Source: Bacteroidota bacterium (GTDB lineage: Bacteria > Bacteroidota > Bacteroidia > 2-12-FULL-35-15). Taken from it: a DNA stretch of 64,000 bases. The position numbers and the translations under genes are program-made. This document shows positions 49,985-59,310 of the stretch, in pieces (position 1 is the stretch's first letter; every line of letters starts with the position of its first letter). The stretch lies in the NCBI GenBank assembly GCA_005772895.1, contig SXIH01000058.1, positions 42,418 to 106,417 on the forward strand, in the 5' to 3' direction. Under the pieces are notes generated by a model, which saw only the letters and a program-made list of their open reading frames with translations, was not told the origin of the DNA and searched no databases.

Positions 49985-52931
49985 TAATTTCAAAAAAACA
50001 ATTTATGTCAATTTTATTTTTCTGCTCCTAATCTCGTGTAAAGATCAGATAAAAGAAACTTCATTGGTTTCCAATGAACCTAAAACTTATAAAACATTTG
50101 GTTATTTGGTTTCTAAGGATAGTATACAGGAGCCTGAAATTGTTTTGGCAGGAAAGTCTGAATTGCTGAATGTAGAAAACAAGCTGGTTGTCCCTTCACA
50201 AACTAACACTCATATTGCTACACCACCAAAAATAGTTCCTGCCGGAAAACCTTATACAGCAATACCAGGAACGGCAATTTTTTTAGAGCCGGTTACATGT
50301 GGAATAATAGACACAATTGTTCCTTATATCCCTTCTGAGCCCATTCCTTCACAACGCCCACGTTTTAAAGACGATGCCAGTTGTAATATCCAATATTTTG
50401 ATGTTGATCAGGGATTACCAAGTTCATATATACATAAGATACTTGAAGACAGATTTGGAAATATTTGGTTTTGTTCAAGCAATGGCTTGATAAAATTTGA
50501 TGGGAAATCATACAGCACTTTTACAGAAAAAGAAGGTTTTTTTGGAGGGACTTTAGTGAGAGGTATTTATGAAGATCAGAAAGGCAATCTATGGTTGGGA
50601 AGTGCAAGAGGAGCTTGCAAGTATGATGGAAAAACATTCACCTACTATGATCAGAAAAAAGGAGGAATGGATAACATTGTTAGAAGTATTATAGAAGACA
50701 AGAAAGGTAATTTATGGTTTGCGGGTGAAAAAGGTATCTCTTGTTTTGATGGAAATAAATTTACTTGTTACTCAGAAAAACATGGCTTGGTAGATGAAAA
50801 TGCTTTTAGTCTGCTTTGTGACAGGCTAGGTAATATTTGGATTGGAACGACTGGCGGGATAAGCAAATTCGATGGAAAATCTTTTACTTCCTATACTACA
50901 AATGAAGGCTTGTATAGCAATTTTGTCTCATCAATCGGAGAAGATAAAGAAGGAAATATTTGGATGGCTGGTGGTGCACTTTGCAAATTTGATGGCAGCA
51001 GTTTTTTTCATTATACTGAAAAAGAAGGAGTGTTGAATGGTGATACTCGAGGTATGGCAATAGATAACGATGGAGATGTTTGGGTAGCATCGTACGGGAA
51101 AGGAGTAAATAAATTCGATGAAAAAAAATTTACATATCTGACACACAAAGAAGGATTAACTATCGACAATGTTTGGAGTGTGATGGCTGACAAAACAGGA
51201 AACATTTGGGTTGGAACTGATGGTGGTGGTGTTTGTAAATATTTATCAAAATCATTTTCTCACTTTACTGAAAAGCAGGGGATGGGGCATACGGTGATGA
51301 GTATAGCAGAAGACAATGAACAAAACATTTGGTTGGGTGCTTATGCAAATGGACTTTGGAAGTATGATGGAAATTCATTTTCACTTTTTAATGATAAAAC
51401 AGGAACTTTTGGAACCATTCGTTCAATATTTAAAGACAAATCTGGAAATATGTGGTTTGGTAGTGAAGGTGGTGGAATTGTAAAAAAAACCGGAAATAGA
51501 TTTGAAAGATATACTATCAAGCAAGGACTAATTGGAAATGTTGTTCATTGTATCATTGAGGATGATAAAAATAATTTGTGGATTGGAACAAGCGGAGGAC
51601 TCAGCAAATTTGACGGAGAGAATTTTACAAACTATACAACAAAACAAGGATTATGCAGTAATGGAATTCCTGGAGTTATACAAGATAAAAAAGGAAATAT
51701 TTGGATTGCTACATCTAAAGGTGTAAATAAGTTGGTTGCTCAAGATAAGTCGATGCTCCGTTTTACAATGAAAGAAGGGTTAAGCAATAACAATGTCAGA
51801 AATATTTTGGAAGATAATAATGGAAACATATGGATAGGTACAGGCGAAGGATTAAATGTTTATGATGGCAGTACAATAACAAATTATACAGTAAAAGAAG
51901 GATTAAGCAATGATTATATAAGAAGTTTGGTTGAAGATAAACCTCAAAATCTTCCTAAAGGAATGATAGGAATATGGGCAAGTACAGATAATGGGATCAA
52001 CCATTTATTAATTGGGAGTAAATATTTTTCTGATACTGATTCCAGTCAGAAAGAAGTGAAAATAATTATTCATAAAAGAGAAGATGGATTGAAAGGGGAA
52101 GACTTTACCAGCAATAGTGGTTTTCAGGACAGCAAAAGCAGGATTTGGTGGGGAAGTGTAAAAAGTCTTACCATGGTTGATGCAAGCACTATTATCTCAG
52201 AAAATGAAATTCCTCAAATCAAACTGACTGATATTAAGTTGGAGCAAAAATTTATTGATTTCAGAAGTTTAAAAGATTCTATTCAAAATAAAAAAGACTG
52301 GTATGTTGATGAAAAGAAAGACATCAACTTAAGCAAAATTGACTTTGCAGATGTTCCGGCATTTTACAACTACCCTCTTAATGCTGAATTTCCATATAAC
52401 ATTAATAATATTGAATTTAATTTTTCGTCAGTTGATTGGAATTCACCTCATAAGTTGAGATATCAATTTATTCTGGAAGGTTTTGATAAAGAATGGCATC
52501 CTGTAACATCTGAAACAAAGGCTGTCTATACCAGTTTAGGTAGTGGAGATTATATTTTTAAAGTAAAAGCAAAAGGTTTTTCTGATATATGGTCGGAGCC
52601 ATTTGAATATAGTTTTGTAATACACCCTCCGTTGTGGCAAACAACATGGGCATATAGCACATACATTCTGGTTTTTATTTTTGGAACATTTTTGGTTTTC
52701 AAGTGGAGAACCAAGGCTTTGGTTGTAAGGCAAAAGGAACTTGAGTCTACAATAGTTGAACGAACAGCAGATGTTGTGGAGGAAAAAAACAAAGTGCTTG
52801 AGAAAAACATCATAATAGAAAATAAGCAAAAAGAAATTATTGATAGTATTATGTATGCAAGAAGAATTCAGGATTCACTTTTACCTACTGAAAAGTATAT
52901 TGACACACAATTGAAACGATTAAAAAAATAG
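49977..52931 (+). CDS. Two-component-regulator-propeller / Y_Y_Y sensor with the same tail (array member 2)
   Basis: The 984-aa protein begins with a lipoprotein-like signal (lipobox LISC, Cys21). From about residue 135 to 680 it carries thirteen or so Reg_prop units with the pattern EDKxGNIWIG...KFDGKxF (for example EDRFGNIWFCSSNGLIKFDG). A Y_Y_Y domain follows (RYQFILEGFDKEWHPV, about 815-890), then one membrane helix near 900-918 (STYILVFIFGTFLVF), a coiled coil, and the tail KEIIDSIMYARRIQDSLLPT ending EKYIDTQLKRLKK. In hybrid two-component systems this sensor is fused to a histidine kinase and regulator. Here it ends with the array tail and no kinase or phosphatase. It overlaps array member 1 by 8 bp. 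Confidence 0.85.
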   Translation: MTNNFKKTIYVNFIFLLLISCKDQIKETSLVSNEPKTYKTFGYLVSKDSIQEPEIVLAGKSELLNVENKLVVPSQTNTHIATPPKIVPAGKPYTAIPGTAIFLEPVTCGIIDTIVPYIPSEPIPSQRPRFKDDASCNIQYFDVDQGLPSSYIHKILEDRFGNIWFCSSNGLIKFDGKSYSTFTEKEGFFGGTLVRGIYEDQKGNLWLGSARGACKYDGKTFTYYDQKKGGMDNIVRSIIEDKKGNLWFAGEKGISCFDGNKFTCYSEKHGLVDENAFSLLCDRLGNIWIGTTGGISKFDGKSFTSYTTNEGLYSNFVSSIGEDKEGNIWMAGGALCKFDGSSFFHYTEKEGVLNGDTRGMAIDNDGDVWVASYGKGVNKFDEKKFTYLTHKEGLTIDNVWSVMADKTGNIWVGTDGGGVCKYLSKSFSHFTEKQGMGHTVMSIAEDNEQNIWLGAYANGLWKYDGNSFSLFNDKTGTFGTIRSIFKDKSGNMWFGSEGGGIVKKTGNRFERYTIKQGLIGNVVHCIIEDDKNNLWIGTSGGLSKFDGENFTNYTTKQGLCSNGIPGVIQDKKGNIWIATSKGVNKLVAQDKSMLRFTMKEGLSNNNVRNILEDNNGNIWIGTGEGLNVYDGSTITNYTVKEGLSNDYIRSLVEDKPQNLPKGMIGIWASTDNGINHLLIGSKYFSDTDSSQKEVKIIIHKREDGLKGEDFTSNSGFQDSKSRIWWGSVKSLTMVDASTIISENEIPQIKLTDIKLEQKFIDFRSLKDSIQNKKDWYVDEKKDINLSKIDFADVPAFYNYPLNAEFPYNINNIEFNFSSVDWNSPHKLRYQFILEGFDKEWHPVTSETKAVYTSLGSGDYIFKVKAKGFSDIWSEPFEYSFVIHPPLWQTTWAYSTYILVFIFGTFLVFKWRTKALVVRQKELESTIVERTADVVEEKNKVLEKNIIIENKQKEIIDSIMYARRIQDSLLPTEKYIDTQLKRLKK

Positions 52932-53034
52932 TTTTTCTAAATAATAAATCGGTATTATTTGTTTATTGAGAATTCAACTTTCAGTTATTGCCATTGATAA
53001 GTATATAATTAATGAAAAATTGTTTAAAAAATAA

Positions 53035-54723
53035 ATGAAATCAAAACTACAATATAGTTGTTTTTTTCTGTTCGTTTTTTTCTATGCAATCTCGGCAGGT
53101 CAGAATCAAAGGATTGATTCATTACTTTCTGTTTTAAAGACCGTACAACACGATACAATAAAAGTAAATACTCTTAACAGACTTTTTTACGAATTCGAAT
53201 ATATAGATACTGTAAGAGCTAAAGAATTTTTAATTAAAGCCCAGAAATTAGCACAAGAGTGTGGTTTTAAAAAGGGACTAGCAAAAACCTACCTTAATTT
53301 TGGATATTTATCGGAGGATAAAGGAGATTATCAGGAAGCAATAAAATATAATTTTTATGCTTTGAAAGTTGGAGAAGAAATAAAAGATAAAAAAGGGGTT
53401 GCGGATGCTTACAACAACATTGCTACTGTAAATGCTCAAATGTGTAATTATCCTGAAGCATTAAAATATTTCACAAAATCACTTGACCTTAGAAAGCAAC
53501 TAGGAAACAAAAAACACGTTGCCGATTCCTATAATAATATGGGATTAGTGTTGGCTCATTTGGGAAATTATGCTGATGCATTAAAAAATTATTTTGCCTG
53601 TTTAAAGGTTCAGGAAGAGATTGGCAATCAAAATGGCATTTCGGCATCTTATCTCAATATAGCGATGGTGTATGCACGTCAGAATAATCTTACTGAGGCT
53701 TTGAAAAATAATTTTGCTTCCTTAGAAATATCAAAAAAATTGGGGTATAAAAAAGGAATAGCAACTTCATATAATAACATAGGGCTTACTTATTTAGCCA
53801 TATCAGAAAAAGAAAGTGACCAAGGTGCTCGAATGAAAAAATTAGAGGAGGCAATGGAGAATCATTTGGCTTGTTTGAATATAGCAAAAGAAATTGGTGA
53901 TAAACCCTTGGTGGGAAACTCCTATAATAATATTGGAATTATTTGTTTTCATCAGGGTAAGTCCAGCCAATTGGAATCTTTTAGAGAAAATAAATTTAAG
54001 GAAGCTTTAAATTATCATATGTATTCTTTAAAAATTATGGAAGAAATTTCTGATAAATCGGGAATAGCTTCTTCTTCTATTAATATTGGTGATGTGTATA
54101 TTTTACAAAAACAATATAAAAAGGCAAGAGAGTACATTTTAAAAGCTAAGGAAATACTAAAAACTGTTTGATATAAAGAATACTTGAAAAATTCATATAA
54201 ATCTCTAACTAAGTTAGACAGTATAGAGGGGAATTATAAAGGAGCTTATGAAAATCACAAAATGTATATTCTTTATAGGGATAGTTTGGATAATGAGGAA
54301 ACGCGTAAAAAAACAATTCAAAGTCAAATGACCTATGATTTTGAAAAGAAAGAAGCCGTTGCAAATGCAGAGCACAAAAAAGAGTTAGAAAAGCAAGAAC
54401 TATTCGCTAATGAGAAAAGCAGAAAGCAGAAAGTAGTCATTGCTTTTGTAGTTTGTGGTTTATTATTGGTTATTATTTTCGCAGGATTTATTTTTCGTTC
54501 GTTGAGAATAACCCGAAAACAAAAAGATATAATTGAAGAACAGAAAAGTATTGTTGAGGCTCAAAAACAAGAAGTAGAACAGCAAAAACAGATTGTTGAA
54601 GAGCATCAGAAAGCAATAATTGATAGTATTACTTATGCAAGAAGAATTCAAAACTCTTTGATGCCTACTGAAAAATATATTGAAGGGGTGATGAACCGGT
54701 TTATTAAAAATAATAAAAATTAA
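53035..54723 (+). pseudogene. TPR sensor gene split by one in-frame TGA (array member 3)
   Basis: A single reading frame encodes signal peptide (ending SAGQ), TPR units, membrane helix, coiled coil and the array tail (KAIIDSITYARRIQNSLMPT). It is interrupted by TGA at 54169-54171. The residues on both sides (KEILKTV, stop, YKEYLKNSY) align with paralogues that read for example KNVGFKEYLKSAY, so the stop replaces a Gly. GGA to TGA is a single base change. No frameshift and no second stop are present in the 183 codons that follow. The upstream part would be secreted without membrane anchor. The downstream part has a TTG at 54184 but no signal peptide. Readthrough, sequencing error or a recent nonsense mutation are all possible. 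Confidence 0.85.
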
Positions 54724-54818
54724 AAGGAGTAAAAATTACTTATGCAAAGCGGATCAAGAACTAGTTGTTTTCTTCCGAAAAAAATATTGAATTGTAAATA
54801 AAACGGTTGAAAAAATAA

Positions 54819-56138
54819 ATGACGACAAAAAAAGCTGCATATTTTTTTCTTTTTTCTGCTCTATTACTTTTTTCTACAGATGTAACTTGCAGGGGCAATA
54901 TTCCTAAAAAAGATACGAATACTGTAAGAAAACTTATTGGTTTGTCGTGGGATAAGAAAAGTGCCGGCAATCTTGATAGTGCAATGATATATATTGATCA
55001 GGCATTGGAATTAAGTATTGCATTGGATTATAAAAAGGGGATTGTACGGTCGCATTCTATCATTGGTATAATAAATAAATACAGAGGGAATTATCCGGAA
55101 GCTCTTAAACATATGTTAACAGCATTAAAATTGCTGGACACGATTTGTTTACAGAGCAAAACTTCTAATTATTGCAGGAATTCTCTGGCTGATATATATA
55201 ATAATCTTGGAAATATTCATAAGGAACAGGGAAATTATCCGGAAGCTTTAAAAAACCACTTTGCTTCTCTGGAATTAAAAAAAGAAACAGGGAATAAATC
55301 TGGTATTTCTGCTTCTTATAATAACATCGGAAATATTTATCTGCATTTAAAAGATTACTCTAAGGCACTTGGAAATTATCAGCTTTCTTTAGAGATTGAC
55401 CTTCAGTTGGATAATAAACAGGATGTTTCAATAGATTATAATAATATCGGGGTAGTTTACAGTTGCCTAGGCAATTATCAGGAAGCATTGAAAAATCATT
55501 ATCTCTCCTTAAAGATAAAAGAAGAAATTAACGATAAGGAAGGAATTGCGTCATCGTATATTAATCTAGGTGATATTCACATATGCCTCAAAAAAAATGT
55601 TCTTGCAAAAGAATATTTAATTAAAGGTTTGAGATTGTCAGAAGAAGTTGGCAGTAAAGATGATATCAAAGATGCTTACAAAGCTTTAGCGAAAGTAGAC
55701 AGTGCCACAGGTAATTATAAAGAGGCTTTTGAAAATTATAAGATATACATTCTTCATCAGGATAGTCTAATCAATGAAGAGAATACAAAAAAGATCATTC
55801 AGGCAAATATGCTGTATGATTTTGAAAAAAAGGTACAAGCAACAAAAGCCGAACAGGATAAAAAAGATGCCCTTGCCGAAGAGGAAAAACAAAAACAAAT
55901 TCTCGTCATTTATTCTATTAGCATTGGCCTGTTCCTTGTAATTCTATTTGCTCTTTTTGTTTATAGAAGTTATCGTCAAAAACAAAAAGCAAACGTAGAG
56001 GTTACTTCTCAAAAGGTGATTATTGAAGAAAAACAAAAGGAAATTATTGATAGTATCACTTATGCAAAAAGAATTCAACAATCGTTGTTGCCAACAGAAA
56101 GGTATATTGAGAAAACTCTAATAAGATTAAAAAAGTAG
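54819..56138 (+). CDS. TPR sensor protein with the shared tail (array member 4)
   Basis: The 439-aa protein has an N-terminal hydrophobic signal (about 7-22) that ends near Cys25 (STDVTCRG); whether it is lipidated is unclear. Five TPR units follow (GNYPEALKNHFASLELK, SYNNIGNIYLHLKDYSKAL). The juxtamembrane segment HQDSLINEENTKKIIQ differs from most of the array. The membrane helix (VIYSISIGLFLVILFALFVY) precedes a short coiled coil and the tail KEIIDSITYAKRIQQSLLPT, ending RLKK. It lies 95 bp after the broken member 3, a gap in which I see no other gene. Confidence 0.83.
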   Translation: MTTKKAAYFFLFSALLLFSTDVTCRGNIPKKDTNTVRKLIGLSWDKKSAGNLDSAMIYIDQALELSIALDYKKGIVRSHSIIGIINKYRGNYPEALKHMLTALKLLDTICLQSKTSNYCRNSLADIYNNLGNIHKEQGNYPEALKNHFASLELKKETGNKSGISASYNNIGNIYLHLKDYSKALGNYQLSLEIDLQLDNKQDVSIDYNNIGVVYSCLGNYQEALKNHYLSLKIKEEINDKEGIASSYINLGDIHICLKKNVLAKEYLIKGLRLSEEVGSKDDIKDAYKALAKVDSATGNYKEAFENYKIYILHQDSLINEENTKKIIQANMLYDFEKKVQATKAEQDKKDALAEEEKQKQILVIYSISIGLFLVILFALFVYRSYRQKQKANVEVTSQKVIIEEKQKEIIDSITYAKRIQQSLLPTERYIEKTLIRLKK

Positions 56139-56139
56139 A

Positions 56140-57750
56140 TTGAAAAAATATTTTTACATATTACTAATAGTTATTCTATCAAAAGGTTTTTGTTTTTCTC
56201 AAAATTCTATTGTAGACTCATTGTCAAGTGCTTTAAAAAATGCTAAAGAAGATACTCTCAAAGTCAAAATATTGAATAGTCTGTTTATTGAGTTTGAGTT
56301 CTCTGATGATATCAAAGCAAACGAATATCTTAAAAGAGCTAATGAATTAGCATTAAAAATCGACTACAAAAAAGGTTTAGCCAAAAATTATTTATTTCAA
56401 GGTTATTTTGCTGAAGATAAGGGGAATAATACCGATGCTCTTAAATGCTATAATGAAGCATTAAAAATATCAAAAATTATTTCTGACAAAGAGCTGATAG
56501 CGAATTCATATAATAACATAGGTAATATACATTCTAATGTTGGAAACTATTCCGAATGTCTGAAAAATAATTTCTCTGCATTGGAAATATGGAAAGAGCT
56601 TTCTGATAAGAAGGGAATAGCAACAAGCAATAATAATATTGGGATTGTTTACAAACGGCAAGGCAATTATTCTGAAGCTTTAAAATATTATTTTGCATCA
56701 CTAAAAATGAGAGAAGAGATTGGTGATAAAAAAGGAGTCGCAGCTTCTTTAAGTAATATTGGCCTTATTTATTCTAATCAAAATAATTATGATGAAGCTT
56801 TAAAAAATCATTATGCTTCTCTGAAAATAAAAAAGGAGATCGGTGATAAAAAGGGACAAGCAGAATCATATAATAATATCGGAATTATTTATGCAGATAA
56901 AGATCAGTTCGAAGAGGCATTAAAAAATTACAATGCCTCATTAGAGATCAGAGACAAAATTGGAGATAAAGCAGGAATAGCTGTTTCTTATATCAACATG
57001 GGAAGTCTTTATACAAGGCAAGGTAAATATAGTGCTGCTTTGGAAATGCAAATAAAAGCTTTGGCAATTGAAGAGCTTATAGGAGATCGGCTTGGAATGG
57101 CAGCTACGTACAATAACTTGGGAAATGTTTATAGGAAACTCAAAAAATATAAACAGTCGGAAGAAAGCTATAATAAATCCATAGAAATTTCAAAAAATGT
57201 TGGATTTAAAGAATATCTGAAATCAGCATATGTAGGTTTAGCGGCTTTAGATAGTGCAAAAGGAGATTTTAGAGGGGCTTACGAAAATCATAAATTGTTT
57301 ATACTATATCGCGATAGTTTAGACAATGAAGAAACCCGTAAAAAAACAATTCAAAGCCAAATGAATTATGATTTTGAAAAGAAAGAGGCTGTTGCGGTTG
57401 CAGAGCATAAAAAAGAATTGGAAAAACAAGAGTTGATGGCAAATGAAAAAAGCAGAAAACAGAAAGTAATTATCCTGTTTGTTGTTTGCGGACTTTTGTT
57501 GGTGTTGATGTTTGCCGGATTTATATTCCGATCTTTACGAATTACACGAAAACAACGAGATACAATTGAAAAACAAAAAAACATTGTGGAAAATCAAAAG
57601 CAGGAAGTAGAGAAACAAAAAACACTTGTGGAGGAACATCAAAAGTCAATTATAGATAGCATTACTTATGCACGTAGAATTCAAAAATCATTATTACCCA
57701 CTGATATTTACATTGAAAAGAATTTGAGTAGATTAAAAAAGATTAATTAA
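56140..57750 (+). CDS. TPR sensor protein with the shared tail (array member 5)
   Basis: This 536-aa protein starts at a TTG one base after the previous stop. No upstream ATG fits, and the TTG opens the signal peptide (MKKYFYILLIVILSKG, ending CFSQ). It has eight or so TPR units, the most regular in the array (EALKNHYASLKIKKEIGDKK). The common juxtamembrane motif YRDSLDNEETRKKTIQSQM, a membrane helix (about 447-467) and a coiled coil of QKxxVExQK steps follow. The tail is KSIIDSITYARRIQKSLLPT with DIYIEKNLSRLKK. Its stop overlaps the next ATG (TAATG), so members 5 and 6 are translationally coupled. Confidence 0.84.
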   Translation: MKKYFYILLIVILSKGFCFSQNSIVDSLSSALKNAKEDTLKVKILNSLFIEFEFSDDIKANEYLKRANELALKIDYKKGLAKNYLFQGYFAEDKGNNTDALKCYNEALKISKIISDKELIANSYNNIGNIHSNVGNYSECLKNNFSALEIWKELSDKKGIATSNNNIGIVYKRQGNYSEALKYYFASLKMREEIGDKKGVAASLSNIGLIYSNQNNYDEALKNHYASLKIKKEIGDKKGQAESYNNIGIIYADKDQFEEALKNYNASLEIRDKIGDKAGIAVSYINMGSLYTRQGKYSAALEMQIKALAIEELIGDRLGMAATYNNLGNVYRKLKKYKQSEESYNKSIEISKNVGFKEYLKSAYVGLAALDSAKGDFRGAYENHKLFILYRDSLDNEETRKKTIQSQMNYDFEKKEAVAVAEHKKELEKQELMANEKSRKQKVIILFVVCGLLLVLMFAGFIFRSLRITRKQRDTIEKQKNIVENQKQEVEKQKTLVEEHQKSIIDSITYARRIQKSLLPTDIYIEKNLSRLKKIN

Positions 57751-59300
57751 TGAAAAGTACTATAAATCATTTTTTTTGTTTTTTATTTTTGTTTTTATTA
57801 AGCCCTTGTTTTTCTCAAAACCAAGAGATTGATTCCTTGTTAACTTTGCTTAGTAAAGACAGGAAAGACACCAACAAGCTTTTGCATTTGTATTTGGTGA
57901 GCGATTTGAATGAAACTATTGGCAACTATGATGAAGGATTATTGTATGGTCAGAAAGCAATTGATTTTTCCGATGAATTGATATTTGATGCTGAGCAGGA
58001 AAAAGACGCACAAACAATATCTTACGCAAAAAAATTCAAAGGAAAGGCATATAACAATATGGCTTTGATTTATTTTGGACAGGGAAATTATTCTGCATCA
58101 TTAAAAAATCACACCATTGCTCTTGAAATACGTTTATCAATAGATGATAAAAGAGGTATTGCTTCCTCATATAACAATATTGGGAACATATACTATATGC
58201 AAGGAAATTATGCCGAAGCAATTAGTAACTATTTTGATTCCTATAAAATGCGTGAAAAAATTGGAGATAAGCCAGGTTTAGCTACATCTTTAAATAATAT
58301 TGGTTCTGTTTATAGAATTCAAAATAACCTTGAAAAAGCTTTGTTGAATTTTCAAACATCTTTGAAATTGCGAAAAGAGATTAAGGATATAAAAGGGGAG
58401 GCTGATTCTTATAATAATATTGGAATTGTATTTAATGACTTGAAAGACTATTCAAAATCTCTTGACAATTATTTCATTTCATTAAAAATCAGAAAAGAGA
58501 TTGATGACAAGAGTGGTATAAGCAATTCGTATATGAATATTGGTAGTGTTTATGCATCAACAAAAAACAATCAGGAGGCGCTAAAGTATTATTTCCTTGC
58601 TTTAGAAATTCAGGAAATCCTTGGAGACAAGGCCGGAACAGCTACAATTTGTAATAATATTGGAACTGTTCTCATATTAGAAAAAAAATATTCTAATGCA
58701 GAAAGTTATTTAATAAAGGCAAAGAATTTAGCGCATGAAATCGGACACAAAGAATATTTAAGAGACGCTTATTTAGGAATGACAACTTTGGATAGTGTAA
58801 ATGGAAATTTTAAAGGAGCATTTGAGAACAGAAAAAAATTCATTCTTTACCGAGATAGTTTAGATAACGAAGAAACACGAAAGAAGACCATTCAAAATCA
58901 GATGACATACGATTTTGAAAAAAAAGAGGCTGTTGCAACAGCTGAACACAAAAAAGAATTAGAAAAGCAGGACTTAGTTGCAAATGAAAAAAGCCGAAAG
59001 CAAACAATTATTATACTATTTGTAGCTTTTGGTTTGTTATTAGTACTTGTTTTTTCCGGATTTATTTTTCGTTCATTGCGCATTACCAGAAAGCAAAAGA
59101 ACATTATTGAAAAACAAAAAAATATTGTGGAAGCGCAAAAGCTTGAAGTAGAGCTGCAAAAATTAATGGTAGAAGAGCATCAAAAAGAAATAATAGATAG
59201 TATTATGTATGCAAGAAGGATACAGCGATCATTATTGCCTTCTGAAAAGTATATTGAACGAAATATGAAAAGGTTAAATACAAAAAAAGTAAACAAATGA
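57750..59300 (+). CDS. TPR sensor protein with the shared tail (array member 6)
   Basis: The 516-aa protein has a signal peptide (ending PCFSQ) and about seven TPR units (ASSYNNIGNIYYMQGNYAEA). Then come the juxtamembrane block YRDSLDNEETRKKTIQNQM, a membrane helix (IIILFVAFGLLLVLVFSGFI) and a coiled coil. The tail is KEIIDSIMYARRIQRSLLPS, ending about 20 residues later. A 44-nt stretch (58929-58972) coding EAVATAEHKKELEKQ is identical in DNA to 60613-60656 in array member 7, so the two share recent ancestry. It is coupled to member 5 by TAATG and followed by a 10-bp gap. Confidence 0.84.
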   Translation: MKSTINHFFCFLFLFLLSPCFSQNQEIDSLLTLLSKDRKDTNKLLHLYLVSDLNETIGNYDEGLLYGQKAIDFSDELIFDAEQEKDAQTISYAKKFKGKAYNNMALIYFGQGNYSASLKNHTIALEIRLSIDDKRGIASSYNNIGNIYYMQGNYAEAISNYFDSYKMREKIGDKPGLATSLNNIGSVYRIQNNLEKALLNFQTSLKLRKEIKDIKGEADSYNNIGIVFNDLKDYSKSLDNYFISLKIRKEIDDKSGISNSYMNIGSVYASTKNNQEALKYYFLALEIQEILGDKAGTATICNNIGTVLILEKKYSNAESYLIKAKNLAHEIGHKEYLRDAYLGMTTLDSVNGNFKGAFENRKKFILYRDSLDNEETRKKTIQNQMTYDFEKKEAVATAEHKKELEKQDLVANEKSRKQTIIILFVAFGLLLVLVFSGFIFRSLRITRKQKNIIEKQKNIVEAQKLEVELQKLMVEEHQKEIIDSIMYARRIQRSLLPSEKYIERNMKRLNTKKVNK

Positions 59301-59310
59301 TTCCGTTTTT

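Noticed and set aside
50896..51205. Several minus-strand frames within the propeller gene
   Set aside because: They arise from the repeated propeller units on the other strand.
54184..54723. A separate 179-aa gene starting at TTG 54184
   Set aside because: It is in the same frame as the TPR gene upstream and aligns to the C-terminal part of the paralogues, so it is the second half of a gene split by one TGA.
53035..54723. TGA read as glycine (alternative genetic code)
   Set aside because: Many neighbouring genes terminate cleanly at TGA, for example the acyltransferase at 7288-7290, so TGA is a stop in this genome.
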